A DNA stretch of 64,000 nucleotides, from contig JAPDDQ010000027.1 of assembly GCA_027587225.1 (NCBI GenBank), positions 39,005-103,004 of the forward strand, read 5' to 3'. The notes under the pieces are model-generated. The model worked only from the letters and a program-made list of their open reading frames with translations, did not search any database and was not told the DNA's origin. How positions within the stretch are numbered: position 1 is the first letter of the stretch; every line of letters starts with the position of its first letter. The position numbers and the translations under genes are program-made. Below are positions 28,183 to 35,977 of the stretch, piece after piece. The stretch comes from Solirubrobacter taibaiensis. Its GTDB lineage: Bacteria > Actinomycetota > Thermoleophilia > Solirubrobacterales > Solirubrobacteraceae.

Positions 28183-29051
28183 ACGAGCTCCCTGAAGATG
28201 TCGAGACGCTCGCGCGGCGCCTGTCCTCCGTCGACTACCTCGTCGACGAAGGGCTGGCGACGGCGCTCTTCCTCGCGCTCCGCCTCCCGCAGCCGCTGCT
28301 GCTGGAGGGGGAGGCGGGAGTAGGCAAGACCGAGGCCGCCAAGGCGCTGGCGCTGGCGCTGGACACGCCGCTGATCCGCCTGCAGTGCTACGACGGCATC
28401 GACGCCGCCGAGGCGCTGTACGAGTGGAACTATCCGCGCCAGCTGCTGTCGATCCGGCTGGCCGAGGCGACGGGCGAGAAGCTGAGCGAAGGCGACCTGT
28501 TCGGCCGTGAGCACCTGATCGCGCGGCCGTTGCTGCGGGCCTTGGAGCATCCGGGCCCGCGGCCGGCGGTGCTGTTGATCGACGAGATCGACCGCGCCGA
28601 CGACGACTTCGAGGCGTTCCTGCTCGAGCTGCTCGCGGAGGCGGCGGTGACGATCCCGGAGCTCGGCACCATCCGCGCCGAGTTCCCGCCCGTGATCGTG
28701 CTCACGTCCAACCGCACGCGTGACCTGCACGACGCCGTCAAGCGGCGCTGCCTGTACCAGTGGCTCGACTATCCCTCGAAGGAGCGGGAGCTGGACATCG
28801 TGCGCCGCCGTGTCGGCGGTGTCTCGGACGGGCTCGCGCACAAGGTGGTGGCCGCGGTTGCGGTGATGCGCGACAGCGACATCCAGAAGCCGCCCGGCAT
28901 CGCCGAGGCGATCGACTGGCTGCGCGCGCTCACGCTGCTCGGCGTGACCGAGCTCGACGAGACGACGATCGAGCGCACGCTCGGCTCCGTCCTCAAGTAC
29001 GCCGAGGACCAAGAGCTGATCCGCGCGGGCGGCCTGGAGAGCCTGCTGTGA
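28179..29051 (+). CDS. coxD: MoxR-type AAA+ ATPase, CoxD-like maturation factor
   Basis: 290 residues from the GTG overlapping the coxL stop. Walker A GEAGVGKTEAAK, Walker B AVLLIDEIDRAD, sensor-1 VIVLTSNRTRDLHDAVKRR. In the CO dehydrogenase of Oligotropha (Afipia) carboxidovorans, CoxD is the AAA+ factor needed to build the Cu-S part of the active site, and the gene position supports the same role. It overlaps the VWA gene coxE (GTGA), its expected partner. Confidence 0.92.
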
Positions 29052-30316
29052 TCGCGGAGCTCGCCGCCGCGTTCGGCCGCCGTTTGCACGAGGCGGGCCT
29101 TCCGGTCACCCCGGAGCGGTCGGCTCGCTTCGCCGACGCGCTGTCGTTGACCGAGCCGGTGGCGCGGACGCGGCTGTACTGGGTCGCGCGCGCCGTGTTC
29201 GTCTCCGACCACGCGCAGGTGAAGGCGTTCGACCGCGTGTTCTTCGAGATCTTCGGCGGCGAGCGCTTCTTCTATGACACGCCGCCGGACGAGGTGCACG
29301 AGCTGGCGGTGGCCGACAACCGGCCGGCCAGCGCCAACGCCGCGGGCGGCGCGCCCGGCGGCGCCTCGCCCGCGCCGGGTGACGGGGAGTCGTCGAACGA
29401 CGCGGTGTCGGTGGTGCCGGTGATGGCGAGCGCCGAGGAGCGTCTGCGGGACAAGCACTTCGACGCGCTCGAACCGGCGGAGCTCGCCGCGCTGTACCGG
29501 CTGATGAGCGAGCTCGAGGTGGCGGCGCCGATCCGGCGCACGCGCCGAGCGAAGCGCGATCGGCGCGGCGCCCACATCGACCTGCGCCGCACGCTGCGCG
29601 GCTCTCTGCGCACCGGCGGCGACCCGATCCACCTCGCCCGTCGCGACCGCCGCGAAGTGCGACGGAAGATCGTCCTGCTGTGCGACATCAGCGGCTCGAT
29701 GGAGCCGTACGCCCGCGCGTACCTGCAGTTCGTCACGTGCGCGGGCCGGGACGCCGAGGCGTTCGTGTTCGCCACCCGCCTCACACGCATCACCCGCGCG
29801 CTGGCCACGCGCTCTCCGGAGCGGGCGATCCAACGCGCCGCCGCGGCCGCGCCCGACTGGTCATCAGGGACGCGGATCGGCGATGCGCTCAAGGCCTTCA
29901 ACGATCGTCACGGCCGGCGCGGGATGGCGCGCGGCGCGGTCATCGTGATCCTGAGCGACGGCTGGGAGCGCGGCGACCCGGCGCTCGTCGCGCGGGAGAT
30001 GGAGCGGCTGGCGCGGCTCGCGTACCGGATCGTGTGGGTGAACCCACGCGTGGCGGCCTCCGGCTACGAGCCGCGGGTCGGGGGGATGGCGGCGGCGCTC
30101 CCGCACATCGACGCGCTCGTCTCCGGCCACACGCTCGACGCCCTGCACGAGGTGATCCACGAGATCGGCGCCGAGCGGACGCGCAAGCTGACCGCGCTGG
30201 AAGAACAAGAAGAGCAGTGGGCGAGCGCGACCCCGGTCGCCGGCTCGTCCGTCGCGATGCCGAGCGGCTACAGCCCGAGCCGAGGAAAGACGACGCCCGG
30301 ATGGATTCTCCATTGA
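29048..30316 (+). CDS. coxE: VWA-domain protein, CoxE-like maturation factor
   Basis: 422 residues. The C-terminal half is a von Willebrand A domain with a complete MIDAS (CDISGSM, then SSGTRIGDAL and LSDGWERGD). The N-terminal half has an Ala/Gly/Pro-rich linker (about residues 95-120) and basic RRTRRAKRDRRG. CoxE partners the AAA+ ATPase CoxD in Mo-Cu site maturation. The GTG start overlaps the coxD stop. The 3' end overlaps the next small gene by 16 bases. Confidence 0.92.
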   Translation: MIAELAAAFGRRLHEAGLPVTPERSARFADALSLTEPVARTRLYWVARAVFVSDHAQVKAFDRVFFEIFGGERFFYDTPPDEVHELAVADNRPASANAAGGAPGGASPAPGDGESSNDAVSVVPVMASAEERLRDKHFDALEPAELAALYRLMSELEVAAPIRRTRRAKRDRRGAHIDLRRTLRGSLRTGGDPIHLARRDRREVRRKIVLLCDISGSMEPYARAYLQFVTCAGRDAEAFVFATRLTRITRALATRSPERAIQRAAAAAPDWSSGTRIGDALKAFNDRHGRRGMARGAVIVILSDGWERGDPALVAREMERLARLAYRIVWVNPRVAASGYEPRVGGMAAALPHIDALVSGHTLDALHEVIHEIGAERTRKLTALEEQEEQWASATPVAGSSVAMPSGYSPSRGKTTPGWILH

Positions 30317-30462
30317 AGACGTGTATTTACCCGGGGTGCGACCGGCCGGTCGTGCCCCCGCCCGAGGCGGGCGGCCCGCCGTCGGCGTTCTGCGACCGCG
30401 AAGACCACAACGCGCTCACCGCGCACCAGGAACGCAAAAGACTGGAGGAGCAAGGTGGCTGA
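30301..30462 (+). CDS. 53-residue Cys/His protein in the cox operon
   Basis: 53 residues from the ATG at 30301, which lies inside the end of coxE. Cys8 and Cys13 (CIYPGC), then Cys31, His36 and His42 (FCDREDHNALTAHQERKR) could form a small zinc or copper site. The C-terminus is a charged helix. It overlaps the next GTG by 8 bases. Given the need to deliver Cu to the active site, a metal-handling role is imaginable but unproven. Confidence 0.65.
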   Translation: MDSPLKTCIYPGCDRPVVPPPEAGGPPSAFCDREDHNALTAHQERKRLEEQGG

Positions 30463-30895
30463 CGAGGCCTATCGCGCGGTGTTCCTGCGCATCCATCCGA
30501 CCGGCAAGATGGTGCTCAGCCTCACGACCCGCGCCGACGGCAACGAGCCCGGCTACGCGCAGCTCGTGGCCGACGAGCTCGGCGTGCCCGCGCTGGACGT
30601 GAAGGTCGTGCCCGCCGACGAGAACCGCTTCGGCTCCGGCCACGGGTACAACGAGACGCCGTCGCCCGGCACGCCCGCCGCGATCACGGCCGCGACGGGC
30701 AAGATCCTCGCCAAGGCCAAGCTGCTCGCCGGCGTGGACCTCGGCACGGACGAGCTCGAGTGGGACAACGGGGCGTTCGTGGCGGGCGATCAGGCGCGCA
30801 CGATCGCCGACCTCGCGCTCTACGCGCACGGCACCGGCGCGCTCCCGCCCGGCGTCGAGGGCGGGCTCGACGCCCAGACCGTGTACCGCGACTGA
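30455..30895 (+). CDS. Stand-alone CoxL-derived domain, active-site residues lost
   Basis: 146 residues. Over its whole length it aligns with about residues 484-628 of CoxL. Examples are LRIHPTGKMVLSL against LRVHPSGKAVVSL, QLVADELGVPALDVKV against QIVAEELGIPPEDVDV, and GVEGGLDAQTVY against GMEGGLDAQVIY. The cofactor-contact motif QTQGQGHETTFAQ has become TTRADGNEPGYAQ, and the AYXCSFR part is absent, so it cannot be an enzyme by itself. An intact frame, tight overlaps on both sides and conserved ends argue for a maintained gene, perhaps a chaperone or decoy for the large subunit (inference). Confidence 0.75.
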   Translation: MADEAYRAVFLRIHPTGKMVLSLTTRADGNEPGYAQLVADELGVPALDVKVVPADENRFGSGHGYNETPSPGTPAAITAATGKILAKAKLLAGVDLGTDELEWDNGAFVAGDQARTIADLALYAHGTGALPPGVEGGLDAQTVYRD

Positions 30896-31335
30896 TGTAC
30901 GGCCCCGAGAACGCCGAACTCACGATCCACACCAAGCGCGGCGGCGCGGCGGCCAAGGCCGGCCACGACCTGACCATCCTCGTCGAGCGCTGGAGCGCGA
31001 CCGTCGACGACGACGGCGCTGTCACGCTCGACGCGGACCCGCGGAGCTTCCGCGTGGTCAAGGGCGAAGGCGGCATCACCTCGCTCGGCGACGACGAGAA
31101 GGCCGGGATCGAGCAGACGATCGACGAGGAGATCCTCCAGGGCCAGCCAATCCGTTACGCGGCGGGCGAGCTCACGCTCAACGGGTTCACGCGACCGATC
31201 GACGTCACGTTCGACGGCACGGAAGGCCGTGCCGTGATCAAGCAGACCGATTTCAAGATCAAGCCCTACTCGGCGCTGTTCGGGACCCTGAAGGTCGCCG
31301 ACGTCGTCGAGGTGAAAGTGAGGACCAATGGTTGA
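30895..31335 (+). CDS. YceI-family lipocalin-like protein, cytoplasmic
   Basis: 146 residues, shorter than usual (about 170-190). Recognisable strands are ELTIHTKRGGAAAKAGHDL, ADPRSFRVVKGEGG, LTLNGFTRPIDVTFDG and IKPYSALFGTLKVADVVEV. YceI proteins form a beta barrel binding polyisoprenoid or quinone-like lipids, and most are exported. This one has no signal peptide. It overlaps the stop of the CoxL fragment (TGATG) and the start of coxG. Inside a CO dehydrogenase operon a quinone-handling role is plausible (inference). Confidence 0.82.
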   Translation: MYGPENAELTIHTKRGGAAAKAGHDLTILVERWSATVDDDGAVTLDADPRSFRVVKGEGGITSLGDDEKAGIEQTIDEEILQGQPIRYAAGELTLNGFTRPIDVTFDGTEGRAVIKQTDFKIKPYSALFGTLKVADVVEVKVRTNG

Positions 31336-31756
31336 GCTCAACCACCGCTTCGAAACCGGCAAGGACCAGGACTACAACTGGGGCGCGATCCTCGACCTGG
31401 ACCGGATCATCCCGTGCGTCGAGGGCGGCAAGGTGCTCGAGCGCGAGTCCGACGAGAAGGCCAAGGCCGAGATCAAGGTCAAGATGGGCGCGATGTCGAT
31501 GACGTTCCGCGGCACCGTGGAAGTCACCTCGCGCGACGACGCGGCCCACACGGCCGTGCTCGCGGTGCGCTCCAAGGACACCGGCGGCTCCGGCTACGCG
31601 AACGCGGACGTCACCTTCGATCTCAGCGGTGAAGGCGGCGCGATCAACACTAAGGCGACGATCAACGGCAAGGCCGCGTCGATGGGCGAAGGCGTGGTGC
31701 AGACCGTGCTCGACGCGATGATCAAGGACTTCACGACCAAGCTGGCCAAGATCTGA
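31328..31756 (+). CDS. coxG: CoxG-like SRPBCC protein
   Basis: 142 residues. The SRPBCC pattern of the CO dehydrogenase subunit G family is clear (LNHRFETGKDQDYNWGAILDL, PCVEGGKVLE, KVKMGAMSMTFRGTVEV). CoxG is reported in mycobacteria to extract menaquinone from the membrane for the enzyme. No membrane segment is visible. The start overlaps the YceI gene by 8 bases. Confidence 0.88.
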   Translation: MVELNHRFETGKDQDYNWGAILDLDRIIPCVEGGKVLERESDEKAKAEIKVKMGAMSMTFRGTVEVTSRDDAAHTAVLAVRSKDTGGSGYANADVTFDLSGEGGAINTKATINGKAASMGEGVVQTVLDAMIKDFTTKLAKI

Positions 31757-31757
31757 G

Positions 31758-32009
31758 ATGGCCGAGCGGATGGTCATGCGGCGGGTGCGTGAGGGCGAGG
31801 TGCCGCCCGACGGCGCCACCGCCTTGCAGGACGACGCGAACCGCCCGGTCTTCCGCGGTAACGGGCCATACGACTACGTGTGCGTCGAGTGCGGCAACGT
31901 GCTCGCCGCCTCGATGGGGATCGAGCAGATGACCAAGCGCGTGCGGGTCAAGTGCGGCGCGTGCAAGACCGTGAACGTCGCGGTGTTCGACGCGAAGGGC
32001 GAGACGTAG
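31758..32009 (+). CDS. 83-residue zinc-ribbon protein in the cox operon
   Basis: 83 residues. Two CxxC knuckles (YVCVECGNVL and VKCGACKTVNV, 25 residues apart) make a treble-clef or zinc-ribbon fold. The N-terminal 40 residues are charged. It starts one base after the coxG stop, and its TAG overlaps the coxL2 GTG. The function is unknown; protein-protein or metal handling in enzyme assembly is possible. Confidence 0.7.
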   Translation: MAERMVMRRVREGEVPPDGATALQDDANRPVFRGNGPYDYVCVECGNVLAASMGIEQMTKRVRVKCGACKTVNVAVFDAKGET

Positions 32010-34294
32010 TGGCGTTCGGCTCAGTACGCCGCAAGGAGGACGCGCGGCTCATCCGCGGGCAGGGGCGGTTCGTCGACGACATGGACCTGCCGGGAATGCT
32101 GCACGGCGCCGTGTTGCGCTCCCCGTACGCGCACGCGGAGATCCTCTCGATCGATGTGAGCGCGGCGCTCCAGCACCCGAAGGTGCACGCGGTCTTGACG
32201 GCGGCCGAGCTGGGGGACATGGCGTGGATGCCGACCCTGTCGGCTGACACGCAGGCCGTCTTGGCCGGCGATCGCGTGCTCTTCCAGGGGCAGGAGGTGG
32301 CGTTCGTCGTCGCGGACGATCGCTACTCGGCTCGGGACGCGCTGGAGCTGATCGAGGTCGAGTACGAGCCGTTGCCGGTCGTGATGGATGCGCGCTCGGC
32401 GCTCGCTCCGGGCGCCACCCCGGTCCGCGACGAGGGCAACCACGTCTTCGACTGGGAGGCCGGCGACCGTGCGGCGACCGACGCCGCGTTCGCCCGGGCG
32501 GAGGTCGTGGTGGAGCAGGACATGGTGTTCCCGCGCTCGCATCCCGCGCCGATGGAGACGTGCGGCGCGATCGCCGCGTACGACCGCGTCGAAGGCAAGC
32601 TCACGCTGTGGTGCACGACGCAGGCGCCGCACGCGCACCGCACGATGTACGCGCTCATCACCGGCCTCCCCGAGCACCGGATCCGAGTGGTGTCGCCCGA
32701 CGTCGGCGGCGGGTTCGGGAACAAGGTCCCGGTCTATCCCGGCTACGTGTGCGCGATGGCCGCTTCGATGCAGCTCGGCCTGCCCGTGAAGTGGGTCGAG
32801 GACCGGTCCGAGAACCTGATGTCGACCGGGTTCGCGCGCGACTACGCGATGCGCGGGCGGATCGCGGCCGCGCGGGACGGGCGCATCCTGGCGTTGGACG
32901 TGGACGTGCTGGCGGATCACGGCGCGTTCAACGCGACCGCGCAGCCGACGCGCTATCCGGCCGGGTTCTTCTCCGTCTTCACCGGGTCCTATGACGTCGA
33001 GGCCGCGCACTGCCGCGTGACCGGCGCGTTCACCAACAAGGCGCCGGGCGGCGTGGCCTACGCGTGCTCGTTCCGGATCGCCGAGGCCGTGTATCTCGTG
33101 GAGCGGCTGGTGGACTGCCTGGCGCGCGAGCTGGGGGTCGATCCCGTGGCGTTGCGGCGGCAGAATCTGATTCGCCCCGAGCAGTTCCCGTACGCGTCGA
33201 AGACCGGGTGGGTGTACGACTCGGGTGAGTACGAGGCGGCGCTCGACGAGGCGCTGCGGCTCGCGGACTACAGCGCGCTGCGGGCCGAGCAGGCGTTCAA
33301 GCGCAGTCGCGGCGAGCTGATGGGGATCGGCATCTCCTTCTTCACGGAGGCCGTCGGCGCCGGCCCGCGCAAGCACATGGACATGCTCGGGCTGGCCATG
33401 AACGACGGCGCGGCGATCCGCATGTCGCCCACCGGCACCGCGCAGGTTGCGATCAGCGTGCAGACCCAGGGCCAGGGGCACGAGACGACGTTCGCGCAGA
33501 TCGTCGCGCACGAGCTCGGGCTGAGCGTCGACGACGTCGACGTGATCCACGGCGACACGGACAACACGCCCTACGGCCTCGGCACCTACGGGTCGCGATC
33601 GACGCCGGTCAGCGGCGCCGCGACGGCGATCGCCGCGCGCAAGGTCCGCGACCGGGCGCGTCTGGTCGCCGCCGCGATGCTCGAGGTCGCGCCCGAGGAC
33701 CTGGTGTGGCGCGAGGGTCGGTGGTCGGTCGCGGGCGATCCTTCAGTGGGCGCTTCGATCCCGGAGATCGCGGCCGCCGCGCGGGGCACGATCGATCTGC
33801 CCGCGGGGGTCGAGACCGGCTTGGACGCGGAGGCCGTGTACGACCCGCCGAACTTGACCTTCCCGTTCGGCGCCTACGTCTGCGTCGTCGACATCGACCC
33901 CGGAACGGCGGTCGTGAAGGTGCGCCGCTTCATCGCCGTCGACGACTGCGGCGTGCGCATCAACCCGATGATCGTCGAGGGCCAGATCCACGGCGGGCTC
34001 ACGGACGGGATCGGGATGGCGCTGATGGAGACGATCGCGTTCGACGAGGACGGCAACTGCCTCGCCGGGTCGCTGATGGACTACCTCATCCCGACCGCGG
34101 TCGAGGTCCCCGACTGGGAGACCGGCATGACCGTCACGCCTTCGCCCCACCACCCGATCGGCGCCAAGGGCATCGGCGAGTCCGCCACCGTCGGTTCCCC
34201 GCCCGCGATCGTCAACGCCATCTGCGACGCGCTCGAAGTCGCCCACATCGACATGCCGTGCACCCCCTCGCGAGTCTGGGAGGCCATGCCTTGA
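32009..34294 (+). CDS. coxL: Second large catalytic subunit of form I CO dehydrogenase
   Basis: 761 residues from the GTG overlapping the previous stop. The active-site loop is AYACSFR (350-356) with Cys353, so this is also form I. PDVGGGFGNKVPVYPG, QTQGQGHETTFAQ and GAKGIGESATVGSPPA are all intact. It is highly similar to CoxL1 throughout but about 25 residues shorter, and it lacks the short N-terminal extension. It has no adjacent CoxS; CoxM1 (22069) and the CoxS at 16774 could complete a second enzyme. Confidence 0.94.
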   Translation: MAFGSVRRKEDARLIRGQGRFVDDMDLPGMLHGAVLRSPYAHAEILSIDVSAALQHPKVHAVLTAAELGDMAWMPTLSADTQAVLAGDRVLFQGQEVAFVVADDRYSARDALELIEVEYEPLPVVMDARSALAPGATPVRDEGNHVFDWEAGDRAATDAAFARAEVVVEQDMVFPRSHPAPMETCGAIAAYDRVEGKLTLWCTTQAPHAHRTMYALITGLPEHRIRVVSPDVGGGFGNKVPVYPGYVCAMAASMQLGLPVKWVEDRSENLMSTGFARDYAMRGRIAAARDGRILALDVDVLADHGAFNATAQPTRYPAGFFSVFTGSYDVEAAHCRVTGAFTNKAPGGVAYACSFRIAEAVYLVERLVDCLARELGVDPVALRRQNLIRPEQFPYASKTGWVYDSGEYEAALDEALRLADYSALRAEQAFKRSRGELMGIGISFFTEAVGAGPRKHMDMLGLAMNDGAAIRMSPTGTAQVAISVQTQGQGHETTFAQIVAHELGLSVDDVDVIHGDTDNTPYGLGTYGSRSTPVSGAATAIAARKVRDRARLVAAAMLEVAPEDLVWREGRWSVAGDPSVGASIPEIAAAARGTIDLPAGVETGLDAEAVYDPPNLTFPFGAYVCVVDIDPGTAVVKVRRFIAVDDCGVRINPMIVEGQIHGGLTDGIGMALMETIAFDEDGNCLAGSLMDYLIPTAVEVPDWETGMTVTPSPHHPIGAKGIGESATVGSPPAIVNAICDALEVAHIDMPCTPSRVWEAMP

Positions 34295-35124
34295 TCCCCG
34301 CCCACCGCATCGACGAGCTCACGGCCGCGCGCGTCGCCTTCGTCGTCGCGACCGTCGTCCGCGCCGCCAAGCCCACCAGCGTCCGCCCCGGCGACTCCGC
34401 GCTCGTCTTCGGAGACGGGACGATCGAAGGCTTCGTCGGCGGTGTCTGCGCGCAGGAGTCCGTGCGGCTCCAGGCCGCGCGGGCGCTGGAGACGGGGGAG
34501 GGTGTGCTGCTGCGCCTGTTGCCCGGCCTGGCCCTCACCGAGCGCGACCCGCTCGACGGCGTGATCGTCAGCCACAACCCCTGCCTGAGCGGAGGCGCCT
34601 TGGAGATCTTCCTCGACCCGCAGCCCGTCGCCCCGCGGATCGCCATCGTGGGCGACACCCCGATCGCCCGCTCGTTGGCCGCGATCGCCCGCGCCGCCGG
34701 CTACGACGTCGGCTCCGAGCTGCAGGCGGATGACACCGCGCTCGTCGTCGCCTCCCACGGCGAGGACGAGGAGCCCGCGCTCGCCGCCGCCCTGGAAGCC
34801 GACGTCTCCTACATTGCCCTCGTCGCCTCCCGCAAGCGCGGCGCCGCCGTGCTCGGCTCGTTGGACGAGGCGCTGCGCTCGCGCGTGCACACCCCCGCCG
34901 GCTTGGACATCGGCGCTCGCACGCCGGCCGACATCGCGATCTCGATCCTCGCCCAGCTCATCGCCCAGCGCACCGTCACCCCGGAGGCCGTGGCCGTCGA
35001 GACGGCCACCGACCCGATCTGCGGCATGGAGGTGCTGGCCTCCGACGCCACCGTCCATCTCGACACCGTGGAAGGCCGCGTCTATTTCTGCTGCGAAGGC
35101 TGCCGGTCGGCATACGTTCACTAG
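34291..35124 (+). CDS. XdhC/CoxI-family molybdenum insertion protein fused to a YHS domain
   Basis: 277 residues from a TTG overlapping the coxL2 stop (TTGA). The N-terminal XdhC/CoxI domain has RPGDSALVFGDGTIEGFVGGVC and the following Rossmann part RIAIVGDTPIARSLAAIARAAG. In the XdhC family this protein binds the molybdenum cofactor and helps sulfurate and insert it. The last 40 residues form a YHS domain (DPICGMEV, then YFCCEGCRSAY) with Cys residues suited to Cu or other metal binding. That fits a Mo-Cu enzyme. It is the last gene of the operon. Confidence 0.88.
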   Translation: MIPAHRIDELTAARVAFVVATVVRAAKPTSVRPGDSALVFGDGTIEGFVGGVCAQESVRLQAARALETGEGVLLRLLPGLALTERDPLDGVIVSHNPCLSGGALEIFLDPQPVAPRIAIVGDTPIARSLAAIARAAGYDVGSELQADDTALVVASHGEDEEPALAAALEADVSYIALVASRKRGAAVLGSLDEALRSRVHTPAGLDIGARTPADIAISILAQLIAQRTVTPEAVAVETATDPICGMEVLASDATVHLDTVEGRVYFCCEGCRSAYVH

Positions 35125-35144
35125 AAGCGGGTACACGATGCGCC

Positions 35145-35573
35145 ATGTTCAGGCTCATCGTCGCGGCGTTGACCGCGCTCTTGATCGCCGTGCCCGCCAC
35201 CGCCGAAGCGAAGACGCTGCGCGGCAAGACCAGCCAGGGACGCTCGATCACCATGAAGCTCGGATCCGACGGCGTGCCCACGAGCTTGCGATTCAAGTGG
35301 AACCTGTCCTGCAACAAGTCCAAGGAAACCGGCGCGACGAGCAGCAGCTTCCTGCGCCCGTTCGACCAGGCCACCGCCGACGTGCTCAACGACGCCGACC
35401 GAGTCAGCAAGCGCTACCGCGGCGGCCTGCGCGTGCGCACTAGCGGCACCCTCACGGGCCAGCGGGCCGGCGAGACCTGGTCCGGCACGCTCTCGATCAA
35501 GCGCGAGTTCTTCCGCAAGGGCAAGCGCTTTGACACCTGCAAGGCCGAGAACGTCACCTGGTCGGTGTCCTAG
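35145..35573 (+). CDS. Small secreted protein of unknown function
   Basis: 142 residues with signal peptide RLIVAALTALLIAVPATAEA. The mature part is beta-rich with two Cys (NLSCNKSK and FDTCKAEN) that could form a disulfide (TLRGKTSQGRSITMKL, GTLTGQRAGETWSGTLSI). It lies 20 bases after the cox operon and may be independent of it. The 3' end overlaps the convergent gene by 4 bases. Confidence 0.65.
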   Translation: MFRLIVAALTALLIAVPATAEAKTLRGKTSQGRSITMKLGSDGVPTSLRFKWNLSCNKSKETGATSSSFLRPFDQATADVLNDADRVSKRYRGGLRVRTSGTLTGQRAGETWSGTLSIKREFFRKGKRFDTCKAENVTWSVS

Positions 35574-35923
35574 ACCATCCCGTAAAACCGGACGGTCACG
35601 TCGCCGCGCGTGCACACGTGACGGCTGGCGTAGACGTTGCTCTCCGCGTCGCGCCAGTAGTGGATCCGGCACGTGTAGCCGGAGACGTGGCGCGGCATCG
35701 TGGCGCCTTCGGCGCGCGCGGCGTACGTGCGCATGAACCGCACGGTCGCGGTGCAGGTCGTGTGCCGGGCCGAGGCCCACTTGAAGAACCCGTGCCACGC
35801 CACCGCGTCCGCGCAGCGCGTGAACCCGCGTGGCACGTCGTAATTCGGACCCGCCGCCACGGCCTGCGTGGGGAGGGCGAGAACTCCGATGGTCAGCACG
35901 AATGCCGTCAGCCAGCGCGTCAC
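35570..35923 (-). CDS. Small secreted Cys-containing protein of unknown function
   Basis: 117 residues. Signal peptide RWLTAFVLTIGVLALPTQAVA. The mature part has four Cys (TRCADAV, TTCTATV, YTCRIHY, HVCTRGD), likely two disulfides, and ends in DVTVRFYGMV. No family is recognised. It is convergent with the secreted protein at 35145. Confidence 0.6.
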   Translation of the reverse strand: MTRWLTAFVLTIGVLALPTQAVAAGPNYDVPRGFTRCADAVAWHGFFKWASARHTTCTATVRFMRTYAARAEGATMPRHVSGYTCRIHYWRDAESNVYASRHVCTRGDVTVRFYGMV

Positions 35924-35977
35924 ATCGCCTGACGATGACCGGCGCGGCTCATCCCCCGCTAAGGGGCGCCTGCGGAT

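Noticed and set aside
35952..35966. Short CCCC/GGGG hairpin before the GGDEF/HD-GYP gene as a c-di-GMP riboswitch
   Set aside because: Only a four-base stem; none of the conserved GEMM riboswitch core is visible.
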